From JACRIM01 sp964605185 (lineage in GTDB: Bacteria > Planctomycetota > Phycisphaerae > UBA1845 > UTPLA1), in assembly GCA_964605185.1 (NCBI GenBank), contig CAZSBF010000067.1, positions 1-24,771 on the forward strand: a stretch of DNA of 24,771 nucleotides, in the 5' to 3' direction. Shown here one piece after another: positions 6,821 to 14,286 of the stretch. Under the pieces are notes generated by a model that was given only the letters and a program-made list of their open reading frames with translations, ran no database searches and had not been told where the DNA came from. The translations under genes were made by a program, and so were the position numbers. Every line of letters starts with the position of its first letter. The first letter of the stretch is position 1.

Positions 6821-9800
6821 TTAGGGCACGATCGCATCGACAAACGGGCCGAGGTCGCGGCCGTCCACGGTTCCATCGGCATTCACATCTGCGATGGGAA
6901 GTTTGGCGCAGTCGGTGTCGAGTCCGAGCAGGATGGCCACCATGACGGGTACGTCGGCGAGATCGACGACGCTGTTGGCGTTGAAGTCGCCGCGCGGGCC
7001 GTAATAGACACGGACGGTGTTGACGTTGCCCGCGCCGCTGCCGAGCGGATTGGCGGTGGTCAGTTCCACGCGGCCGATGGCGGAGTCGTAGCTGTAGGTG
7101 ATCGGGGCGCAGTCGAGTGTGACGGCGTAGACCACGGAGCCTGCGGGCACACGGAGGCTGGCTCGGAAGTTGAGCGTGCCGCCGGTGACGTTCGTAAACG
7201 TGATGCTGCTGAGACCGGGCTGCTCGGCACACACAGCATTGAAACGCTTACCGCCGAGGTAGAGGTTGTTAAAGGTCATGGAAGGCCAGCCGGTCGGCAG
7301 CTTCGGGTCGATGCGGAAGAAGTTGCTTGGGGCGTCGGGCGCGTAATCGAGAAATGCCATGACCGCGTCGACGAAGGTGGACATGGATTCCCATGCATTC
7401 GGCCACGCGGTCTGAAGCACGAAGTCATTCTGATTCTGATATTGCAGACTTCCACAATTCGGGCAGCCGCAGACCGGCCCGCAGTAGGGGGCGATCTGTT
7501 CGGCGCCGAAGCCGACGGGGCCGACGCGGTCGAGGCAAAGATCGACGCGATATTTGTGGTTGTCGATATCACCCTTGTTAGCAGTGAGGTCGGCGCGCTC
7601 AGCGTAGTAGAGGCCGTACCAAAGCGTGCTAAGGAACCACGGGCCCGCGCCCCACGGCGTGTTGACCGGGTCATCGCTGCGGCCCCAGTAGTTGTCGCCC
7701 CAATAGCGATTGATGAGATCGAGCCAACCATAGGTGTTGGTGAAGTTGATGAGTGGGTGGCTATTGCCGGTGGTGTCGTTCTGTACGCCGTTCATGCGGT
7801 CGATGTAGCGGACGGCCTGGGTGTCGGTGGGCGAGTACACCTTGAACGGATAGACGATACCGAGCTGCGAGATGTCGGTGATTTCATTGTTGTCGTTCAG
7901 CCAGTCGTCGAGTCCGCCCTTGATGGTGTTGCCCCAGAAGTTGAAATCGGAGGCGTCGGAGGGGAAGCCAAGGGCGGTGGCGAGCGCGGCGGCATCGTAG
8001 AGGCCGCGGACGACGTTGGCGTTGGAGTATGCGAAGAAGTTGTACTGATCCTCCCAGACGTTGTTGCTCCACATGAGCCGGCGCACGGGGTTGTAATTAA
8101 GCTTGGGAAGCAGCGCGGGGTTTCCGGGGTCGCTGTGGATGGTGGTGGCGGCTTCCTTCATTGTGGCGTAGTGGCCGGAGACAAATGTGGTGTCGCCGGT
8201 GATTTGGTAGTGGTAATACAGGCCCCAGGGGAAGACGGCTGTTTCGTCGATCTGCGGGCTGGACCAGACGGTGTAGCCGTCGGTGGTGTATTTCTGTTTC
8301 CAGTAGCCTTTGCCCCAGGATTCGTTGTCGCGGTAGCAGGTGTCGCGCATCCAGTCATAGACGCCGGCAGATTCGGGGATGTGGCCGGTGCGCGCGAGGC
8401 AAACGGCGGCGTAGACGGCGTCACGCGGCCAGCAGAATGGATACGCGCCATTGTGGAAGCCGGCGATAATGCCTTTGCTCTGGCCGTCGATGTGCAAAGC
8501 GGTTGCGAGCAGTCCGCGGCGGAAGACCTCGTCGTACCGATTATCGGGGAAGTCGATGGTGACACCGTTAGTGAGCCAGTCGGTCCAGTAGGTGTTGGTG
8601 GTGGTTTCGACCGTCGACATGGAGTTCGAGAAGAACCAGTCGAAGACAGGGCGGACTTGGTCATTTCCAACGTTTGGATTGTTTGCGCCGACGACGTAGC
8701 CGCCGCCGACGGCGAGGTCGATCTCGACGGGGACGCCGGGGGTAAGGGTGAGCTGCATACCGATCCAGCCCTGGCCGTTGTCGGCGCTGGTGTCGCGCCA
8801 TGAGTCGGTCGCGGGTGTGCCGGCTGCACTGCCGACGCCGGCGCAGTGTTTCAGCGCGGTGCCGAAGTAGATGGAATTGTTCTTAGGGTAGTCGGGGTCG
8901 AACGTGGGGTTGTATTCACCACGAGAATTAGCCGAGCCGCCGGCGTTGTCATAGGCGAACATCGCCCCGTGGGATGCGCCGCCGTCCTGATACATGGCGT
9001 CGGATCCATCACCGCCGTTGATGGCGTAGTCGCCATAGGCATAGAAGTTGATGGTCTTGGGGCTGCCGCCGTTGTTTGTGAGGACGAAGCGCTTGATGTA
9101 AACGCCGCGGTTGGGGCCGCCGCCGCTGATGGTGGGGAAAGTGATGCCGGCGGGCGAAAAGTCGGTCTGTTGAATCGAAATGTCATTGCCGTTGGCGTAA
9201 AATCGGGCCGTGGTGCTGACGGTATTGGATGTCGGGTGGTAGGCTTGGGCTACGTTGTCGTATCCGAGGCCGCTTTGGTTGGACATCCAGTAGGTCGTGC
9301 CACCCTCGCGGATGCCGGCCATGAGTTGATTGACATGCATCTGCCCGCGGCCGCTGGTAAGCGCGGGAAAGGTGTCGTTGCCGTTGGCGTACCCTTCGTT
9401 CTTCGTGCCGACGCCATAGACCGCGCCGGCGCCAGGGAAGTGGATATCGTAGACCGTGCCGTTCTGATCGATCATGACGTTGATGTAGTTGTTGCCGACG
9501 ACGGCTTCTTCCTTCCAGAAGGAGACGGGCGGGTAGCCTTCATTTGGATTCGGCGAACCTGCGCCCGCGCCGGGCCAGGCGAGCTTGTTGGTGAATTGGT
9601 AGGCATTGCCGCTGTTCGCGAACACTTCGGGGCCGCCGCCGGAGTCCCATGCGGAGAGTTTGTATTTGATGATGAGCCCGTAGGCGCGCGTCGGCGCGGG
9701 GAAGGTGGCTTTCCACCAGTCGTAAGTTCCGCCGCTCACTTCGTTGAATTGGAATTGGATATCGCCGCCGAGACTGGTGAGGACGGAGGTTGCGCCGTTG

Positions 9801-10063
9801 CCGGGGGCGCCGAAGGCGCCGACAGGATCGGAGCCGTCGGTGGTGTAGTAGATAGCCACGCGGTCGTAAGTAAATTGAAAGGCGACGCGGGCCCAGAGTG
9901 AGACGGTGTCTTCCTCACGAGGGATCTCGGGTTCGCGTTGGGTGATGTCGGCGGGTTGAGAAAAGACCGAGCCGTCGGGGGCGTGCTCGATCGATGTCGG
10001 CGAGGCCAATGCGATGGTGCAAGTAGAGGCAACAAGGAGAGTCAGACGAATAAGCGCGATCAT
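6821..10063 (-). CDS. Secreted GH15 glucoamylase-like enzyme with C-terminal dockerin-type tail
   Basis: This 1080-residue protein starts with a signal peptide that ends near IALA|SP (residue 20/21). An N-terminal beta-rich domain (about 25-165) contains the YYTTDGSDP motif of carbohydrate-associated sandwich domains. Next comes the large GH15 beta-supersandwich (about 170-500), then an alpha/alpha-barrel with CWPRDAVYAAV (WPRD at 545-548). The presumed general acid is E671 in VWEDQ, and the presumed base is E855 in GAEQ. A short beta domain follows. The protein ends with two EF-hand-like repeats, DFNANSVVDLADV and DVNADGTVDGRDL, typical of planctomycete secreted proteins. It should hydrolyse alpha-glucans or related glucosides outside the cytoplasm. 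The motif GCPNCG adds cysteines that may pair. Confidence 0.85.
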   Translation of the reverse strand: MIALIRLTLLVASTCTIALASPTSIEHAPDGSVFSQPADITQREPEIPREEDTVSLWARVAFQFTYDRVAIYYTTDGSDPVGAFGAPGNGATSVLTSLGGDIQFQFNEVSGGTYDWWKATFPAPTRAYGLIIKYKLSAWDSGGGPEVFANSGNAYQFTNKLAWPGAGAGSPNPNEGYPPVSFWKEEAVVGNNYINVMIDQNGTVYDIHFPGAGAVYGVGTKNEGYANGNDTFPALTSGRGQMHVNQLMAGIREGGTTYWMSNQSGLGYDNVAQAYHPTSNTVSTTARFYANGNDISIQQTDFSPAGITFPTISGGGPNRGVYIKRFVLTNNGGSPKTINFYAYGDYAINGGDGSDAMYQDGGASHGAMFAYDNAGGSANSRGEYNPTFDPDYPKNNSIYFGTALKHCAGVGSAAGTPATDSWRDTSADNGQGWIGMQLTLTPGVPVEIDLAVGGGYVVGANNPNVGNDQVRPVFDWFFSNSMSTVETTTNTYWTDWLTNGVTIDFPDNRYDEVFRRGLLATALHIDGQSKGIIAGFHNGAYPFCWPRDAVYAAVCLARTGHIPESAGVYDWMRDTCYRDNESWGKGYWKQKYTTDGYTVWSSPQIDETAVFPWGLYYHYQITGDTTFVSGHYATMKEAATTIHSDPGNPALLPKLNYNPVRRLMWSNNVWEDQYNFFAYSNANVVRGLYDAAALATALGFPSDASDFNFWGNTIKGGLDDWLNDNNEITDISQLGIVYPFKVYSPTDTQAVRYIDRMNGVQNDTTGNSHPLINFTNTYGWLDLINRYWGDNYWGRSDDPVNTPWGAGPWFLSTLWYGLYYAERADLTANKGDIDNHKYRVDLCLDRVGPVGFGAEQIAPYCGPVCGCPNCGSLQYQNQNDFVLQTAWPNAWESMSTFVDAVMAFLDYAPDAPSNFFRIDPKLPTGWPSMTFNNLYLGGKRFNAVCAEQPGLSSITFTNVTGGTLNFRASLRVPAGSVVYAVTLDCAPITYSYDSAIGRVELTTANPLGSGAGNVNTVRVYYGPRGDFNANSVVDLADVPVMVAILLGLDTDCAKLPIADVNADGTVDGRDLGPFVDAIVP

Positions 10064-10075
10064 GGGAAGTCCAGA

Positions 10076-10087
10076 TAAAACGTTTTA
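10076..10087. promoter_or_regulatory. Perfect palindrome TAAAACGTTTTA, LacI-family-like operator
   Basis: This 12-bp perfect palindrome has a central CG and sits 13 nt upstream of the GH15 start codon, within the predicted leader. LacI/GalR-type sugar regulators commonly bind CG-centred palindromes, and a site here could act as a roadblock or mask the ribosome site. No LacI-type gene is in the window; the nearest regulator is an AraC type. Confidence 0.45.
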
Positions 10088-10164
10088 CCATTGGCTGCCG
10101 AAGCGTCTGGCTTGAGGTCCAAGTGAAGTCAGCTCGGCCAATTTCAGGGGGTTCAGATAGCCGT

Positions 10165-10193
10165 AGTTTACATTTTTTCGAGCGATAATTCAA
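10165..10193 (-). promoter_or_regulatory. Predicted sigma70-type promoter of the GH15 gene
   Basis: On the minus strand a -35 TTGAAT (10188-10193) and a -10 TAAACT (10165-10170) are separated by exactly 17 nt. Transcription would start near 10158 and give a leader of about 95 nt containing the TAAAACGTTTTA palindrome. The spacer holds an A6 run. Confidence 0.5.
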
Positions 10194-10234
10194 TTCCCAG
10201 CGGGAGTATTGTGGCTTGGTTGTTGAATTGCTGA

Positions 10235-11158
10235 TTAGACTCGTTTTACCGGCAATTGGGCGTGGAGTTCGATGTGCTCGGTACCGTGGGCGAATGGAAG
10301 TCCAATGAAGGATTCGAAGCAGGGGTGATCGTCGGGCACATAACCACTCTTGGGGAGCCAGACTCCAAAGAGCCATTGGAGCGCGCGTAATTCGAGATCG
10401 ACTCCCCCGCGAAGTTCGACTTGCGCAACGACCATTGGCGGGAATCTGAAGCGACCGATCTCTCCCTTCGGGGTAAATCGCTCGGCTTCGACGGCGATGT
10501 GATACACGCAGCGTTCGAGGGGCGTGATTTCCGGATTATCCCATTGGTATCCGAGCCATTGGCCGTGTGCCAGGGAATTGGCTTCAGCCCAGTTGACGAG
10601 GCGCTGGACGGCCTTGTTGACGGCGTCGCCCTGGTAGGGGTTGCGGACACGGATGTATGCCACGGTGCGCGCCGGGAGATCACGAATTCTCACTTTGAAT
10701 CCATCGGGGTTGTTCCTCTCGGGCAGACGCACGAGATGTGATCGTTCAGCCGATCCGGGCATCATGGCCTCAAGTTCGGCTCGATGAGCCTCCCGCCACG
10801 CCCTGGTATCGAACTTACTTGGCGGCGCGCCGAAGCGCTGCCGGAAGCACCGTGAAAAATCGGACGAGGATGAAAACCCGCACGCGAGGGCGATGGTGGT
10901 GAGCGACGACCGAGGTGCGTGGCACATCTTGACTATCGCCCTTTCTAGCCGGAGTTCCTTTACGAACTCCGCCGGCGTCGTGCCGACAAGGGCCTGAAAC
11001 ACGCGATGAAAATGAAAGGGCGAGAGCATTGCGGCGCGAGCCATGTCCGTAAGGCGCAAGGGCTCGGCGAGGCGATTCACGACGTGGTCAATTGCGCGGT
11101 TGACCCGCTCGATGTACGCCGTCGGTGAGGTGGTGAGCGTTTTTGTTTTCGTTCGCAA
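10235..11158 (-). CDS. AraC-family regulator with C-terminal GyrI-like effector domain
   Basis: The 307-residue protein has an N-terminal AraC double helix-turn-helix (about 16-115). It contains LTDMARAAMLSPFHFHRVFQALVG, then TIALACGFSSSSDFSRCFRQRFGAPPSKF, an almost ideal second helix-turn-helix. Residues about 152-305 form a GyrI/SbmC-like small-molecule-binding domain (VRIRDLPARTVAYIRVRNPYQG; ELRALQWLFGVWLPKSGY; IELHAQLPVKR). This is the Rob/SoxS-like arrangement with HTH first and effector domain last, used to sense small hydrophobic or cationic compounds. It is divergent from the glyoxalase-fold gene across 92 nt, so it probably regulates that gene and itself. The GH15 gene follows downstream but has its own predicted promoter. 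Confidence 0.9.
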   Translation of the reverse strand: MRTKTKTLTTSPTAYIERVNRAIDHVVNRLAEPLRLTDMARAAMLSPFHFHRVFQALVGTTPAEFVKELRLERAIVKMCHAPRSSLTTIALACGFSSSSDFSRCFRQRFGAPPSKFDTRAWREAHRAELEAMMPGSAERSHLVRLPERNNPDGFKVRIRDLPARTVAYIRVRNPYQGDAVNKAVQRLVNWAEANSLAHGQWLGYQWDNPEITPLERCVYHIAVEAERFTPKGEIGRFRFPPMVVAQVELRGGVDLELRALQWLFGVWLPKSGYVPDDHPCFESFIGLPFAHGTEHIELHAQLPVKRV

Positions 11159-11214
11159 GATTTGGCAAGACCTCCACTGGACGTTCTCATACTATAAAGG
11201 GGCCACGCCATGAA

Positions 11215-11235
11215 TGGTCTGGCGCGGAATGACCA
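11215..11235. promoter_or_regulatory. Small inverted repeat in the araC/VOC intergenic region
   Basis: The arms TGGTC (11215-11219) and GACCA (11231-11235) are separated by 11 nt, about two helical turns centre to centre. The repeat lies in the only shared control region of the divergent AraC-type regulator and VOC gene. It is short enough to be chance. Confidence 0.3.
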
Positions 11236-11250
11236 AACCAGGAGCCAACC

Positions 11251-11739
11251 ATGACACGATTCGTCATCACTCTTCTCGTAGGTTTCGTCGGAGGATTTGC
11301 ATCCATGAACGGCCCCAAGACTAAGGCCACCAAGGAAGCGGACAATACGCCCCTGCGACTCGGTAATTTTTCAGTCAGCCTCAACGTGAAGGATCTGAAT
11401 GCATCCCGCGCGTTCTACGAGAAGCTCGGCTTTCGGCCGTTCGGCAAGACGGCTTCCAAGAACATGGTGATCATGCAAAACGAGACCTGCACCATCGGGC
11501 TTTTTCACGGGATGATTGAAAAGAACTCGCTGACGTTCAACCCCGGCTGGGATCGCTCCACCAAGACGCTCGCTGATTTTGATGACGTGCGCGAGATTCA
11601 GCGCATCCTCAAGTCCCGAGGCCTGACGTTGACGGTGGAAACGGATGAATCGAAGACCGGTCCTGCGTTCGTGACGCTTACCGACCCGGATGGAAACCCG
11701 GTCCTCATCGATCAACACGTGCCCGGCCCCAAGAAGTAA
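11251..11739 (+). CDS. VOC/glyoxalase-fold protein with N-terminal hydrophobic segment
   Basis: The 162-residue protein carries one VOC domain, from SVSLNVKDLNASRAFYEKLGF (about residues 44-64) to the closing VTLTDPDGNPVLIDQH. The first 20 residues (FVITLLVGFVGGFASM) look like a signal or membrane anchor, which is unusual for this family. The start at 11251 has AGGAGCC 7-8 nt upstream, which supports the longer form; an in-frame ATG at 11305 would give a cytoplasmic form. VOC proteins include glyoxalases, dioxygenases and drug-binding resistance proteins. The divergent AraC-GyrI regulator makes a drug- or toxin-responsive role plausible. The reaction cannot be assigned. Confidence 0.82.
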   Translation: MTRFVITLLVGFVGGFASMNGPKTKATKEADNTPLRLGNFSVSLNVKDLNASRAFYEKLGFRPFGKTASKNMVIMQNETCTIGLFHGMIEKNSLTFNPGWDRSTKTLADFDDVREIQRILKSRGLTLTVETDESKTGPAFVTLTDPDGNPVLIDQHVPGPKK

Positions 11740-11787
11740 CCAGCAGTAGCGAAATTGGTTCGCTCGTTCGTTGATGGATGCCTTGCT

Positions 11788-12426
11788 TTAGGCCGATCCG
11801 ACCGCCGCGATGAACCGCTCGATGAGGTCGGCGGACTTCACGCCGGGCGACGATTCAACTCCTCCCGAGACATCGACGCCATGGGGGCGAACCGAGCGGA
11901 TCGCCGTGCGGACATTTTGCGGGGTGAGGCCGCCGGCGAGGATGAGAGGCGGGGCGAAGTCGAGTGCGCCGGCCTGTCGCGCCTGATTTACCAAATCCCA
12001 GTCGAATCGTTTGCCACTGCCGCCACGAGCGGTGGGAGAGTATGCATCGAGGAGGATTCCGCAGACGCCGGCGTCGCGGAAGCGGGCCAGATCGTCTACA
12101 AACGAACGGTCGCGGACGCGCAAGGCCTTGATGACTTGAAGTGGCGCAAGCTCCGCGATGCGGGCCGGTGTCTCATCGCCGTGGAGTTGCACGGTGGAGA
12201 GGCCGACGAAATCGGCGATTCGGCGAATGGTGACGGGGCGGGCATTTACAAAGACTCCGACGGCGGTGACGAAGGGCGACAGGGCGGCGACGATCTCGCG
12301 GGCGCGGGAGGGCGTAACGAGGCGCGGGCTCTTGGCGAAAACGAGACCGATGGCATCGGCGCCGGCATCGGCGGCGGTGACGGCGTCTTGTGGGCGGGTG
12401 ATGCCGCAGATTTTGACGCGGGTCAT
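11788..12426 (-). CDS. trpF: Phosphoribosylanthranilate isomerase
   Basis: I chose the ATG at 12426, which begins MTRVKICGIT. The frame stays open far upstream, but only opposite recJ. The 212-residue protein is a standard TrpF (beta/alpha)8 barrel. The catalytic C7 is in KICGIT and the catalytic acid D127 in LLDAYS, with GGSGKRFDW after it. QLHGDE is at 80-85, LAGGLTPQNV near 163-172, and the phosphate-binding GVDVSGGVESSPGVK near 183-197. It catalyses the Amadori rearrangement in tryptophan synthesis. No other trp gene is in the window, so the gene is isolated from its pathway. It is divergent from recJ across 117 nt. Confidence 0.95.
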   Translation of the reverse strand: MTRVKICGITRPQDAVTAADAGADAIGLVFAKSPRLVTPSRAREIVAALSPFVTAVGVFVNARPVTIRRIADFVGLSTVQLHGDETPARIAELAPLQVIKALRVRDRSFVDDLARFRDAGVCGILLDAYSPTARGGSGKRFDWDLVNQARQAGALDFAPPLILAGGLTPQNVRTAIRSVRPHGVDVSGGVESSPGVKSADLIERFIAAVGSA

Positions 12427-12498
12427 GGGAACACTCTGGCAGGAAAACCACGAGTAATCAAGGGTAATTCGGCCGGCTGTGAAGCGCCTGCGGGTGGG

Positions 12499-12520
12499 AT
12501 ACCATGGTGGCGAATGGTAT
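12499..12520. promoter_or_regulatory. Inverted repeat ATACCAT/ATGGTAT upstream of recJ
   Basis: The 7-bp perfect arms (12499-12505 and 12514-12520) enclose 8 nt in the trpF-recJ intergenic region, 23 nt before the recJ start. The second arm contains an in-frame ATG at 12514, an alternative recJ start. It could be an operator shared by the divergent genes, or a leader hairpin that affects recJ translation. Confidence 0.4.
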
Positions 12521-12543
12521 TTCAGGGACGGGAGAAGAATCGG

Positions 12544-14286
12544 ATGCCGAAGGATTGGCTGATACCGCCGCCGCACCCGCTGCGCGATGAGCTGGCGGCG
12601 GCGCTGCGCATCTCGCCGGTGGTGGCACAGGTGCTGCTCAATCGGGGAATCGAGGATGCCGAGACGGCACGACAGTTTCTTCGGCCGGCGGCGAGCGATC
12701 TGATTCCGCCGGAGCGATTGCCGGGGGCGGCGGAGGCGGCGGAGCGGATCGCGGCGGCGCTGCGAGATGGCCGACGAATCGTGCTGTTCGGCGATTATGA
12801 CGTCGACGGAATCACGGGGGTCTCCATTCTCTGGCATTGCCTGAAGCTGGCCGGCGGCGATCCGGCGTTTTACATCCCGCATCGACTCGAAGAAGGTTAT
12901 GGCATCAGTGCCGAGGCGATCACATCGCTCGCCGATGAAGGGGCTCAGCTGATTGTCTCTGTGGATTGCGGCGTGACGGCGGTCGAGCCGGCGCGGATTG
13001 CGAAGGAGCGCGGGGTTGAGCTGATCATCACGGATCACCATGCGCCGCATCGCGGTGCCGATGGCACGATGGAGTTGCCGGATGCGCTCATTGTGCATCC
13101 GGGGCTGAGCGAAGGGTCGTATCCAAATCCGCATCTGTCGGGCGCGGGCGTGGCGCTGAAGGTAGCGTGGGCGGTTGCGCAGAATCTTTCGGGGGCGAAG
13201 AAGGTCAGCGAGGAGTATCGGGCGTTTCTGATCGACGCGATGGGACTCGCGGCACTGGGGACGATTGCCGACATCGTGCCGCTGCTCGGCGAGAATCGAA
13301 TCATCGCACATCACGGGCTGCTGGGGTTGCCGCAGAGCAGGCTTGCGGGCGTGCGGGCGTTGATTGCGTCGGCGGGCTTGGCGGGCAAGGCGCTGGATGG
13401 CTATGACATCGGCTTCAAGATCGCGCCGCGATTGAATGCGATCGGCCGCATGGGGCACGCGCAGGTGGCGGTGGAGTTGCTGACGCGCGCGGATGAGGCG
13501 GCTGCGATGAAGATTGCGGCAAACCTGGAGCAGCAGAACAAGGCGCGGCAGACGCTGGAGCGCAAGATCGCCGGTGAGGCAGAGCAGATGGTGCGAGCGC
13601 AAGGGCAGGACGCCGACTCGGTGCGGGCGATTGTGCTGGCGTCGCATGGGTGGCACGCGGGGGTGATAGGGATCGTGGCGAGCCGAATGACGGAGATGTT
13701 CGGCAAACCGACAGTGATGATCGCGCTGGAGAATGAGACGGGGCAGGGTTCGGCGCGGAGCGTGCGGAACTTTGCGCTCAATGAGGCGCTGGCCGATTGC
13801 GCGGAATATCTCGTTACTTATGGCGGGCATGCGATGGCGGCAGGCCTGCGGATCAAGGCGGAGCGCGTGGATGAGTTTCGCACGGCGTTTCAGAACCGTG
13901 CCGGGCAATTGCTAACGCCGCGCGATCTGATGCCGTCGCTCCGCGTGGATGATGTCGTCTCGCTGGATCGATTGAATGAATCGCTGGTGAAGGAGCTCAA
14001 GCAGCTTGCGCCGTTCGGCGCGGGCAACCCGGCGGCGCGGCTGGCGACGGATTGGCTCGATGTCTTCGGCGATCCTCGCACCGTCGGCTCGACGGGGACG
14101 CACTTGCAACTGCAACTCACCGATGGCCGGACGCGATGCAAGGGCATCGCGTTTGGCCAGGCCAAGGCGAGTGGGCAATTGGCCGATCATCGGCGGTGCC
14201 GGGTGGTGTTTGAGCCGGTGATCAACGAGTGGAATGGCCGTCGAAGCGTGGAGATGCAGGTTCTCGATATCAAGTTTCCGGAGTGA
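12544..14286 (+). CDS. recJ: Single-stranded-DNA-specific exonuclease RecJ
   Basis: The ATG at 12544 has GGGAG 9-14 nt upstream and gives a 580-residue protein, the usual RecJ length. The frame runs further upstream, opposite trpF, but that part is not coding; an in-frame ATG at 12514 is a weaker alternative. DHH phosphoesterase motifs are clear: DYDVDG at 84-89, DCG at 141-143, DHH at 164-166, then GTIADIVPL and RLNAIGRMG. The DHHA1 domain has HGWHAGVIGIVASRM and YGGHAMAAG. A C-terminal OB-like domain follows (LKQLAPFGAGNP). RecJ degrades single-stranded DNA 5' to 3' in recombination and repair. The next gene begins right at the recJ stop. Confidence 0.95.
   Translation: MPKDWLIPPPHPLRDELAAALRISPVVAQVLLNRGIEDAETARQFLRPAASDLIPPERLPGAAEAAERIAAALRDGRRIVLFGDYDVDGITGVSILWHCLKLAGGDPAFYIPHRLEEGYGISAEAITSLADEGAQLIVSVDCGVTAVEPARIAKERGVELIITDHHAPHRGADGTMELPDALIVHPGLSEGSYPNPHLSGAGVALKVAWAVAQNLSGAKKVSEEYRAFLIDAMGLAALGTIADIVPLLGENRIIAHHGLLGLPQSRLAGVRALIASAGLAGKALDGYDIGFKIAPRLNAIGRMGHAQVAVELLTRADEAAAMKIAANLEQQNKARQTLERKIAGEAEQMVRAQGQDADSVRAIVLASHGWHAGVIGIVASRMTEMFGKPTVMIALENETGQGSARSVRNFALNEALADCAEYLVTYGGHAMAAGLRIKAERVDEFRTAFQNRAGQLLTPRDLMPSLRVDDVVSLDRLNESLVKELKQLAPFGAGNPAARLATDWLDVFGDPRTVGSTGTHLQLQLTDGRTRCKGIAFGQAKASGQLADHRRCRVVFEPVINEWNGRRSVEMQVLDIKFPE

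Noticed and set aside
7442..9901. Two long plus-strand open frames (453 and 351 codons) opposite the GH15 gene
   Set aside because: They are Gly/Val/Ala-rich shadows of the high-GC GH15 coding strand, with no domain, while the minus-strand frame has a signal peptide and clear GH15 motifs.
11755..12543. Upstream extension of the recJ frame
   Set aside because: It is antisense to trpF; RecJ has normal length and a ribosome site at 12544.
12427..13908. Upstream extension of the trpF frame (about 490 further codons)
   Set aside because: It is Arg-rich antisense sequence to recJ; TrpF is complete from the ATG at 12426.
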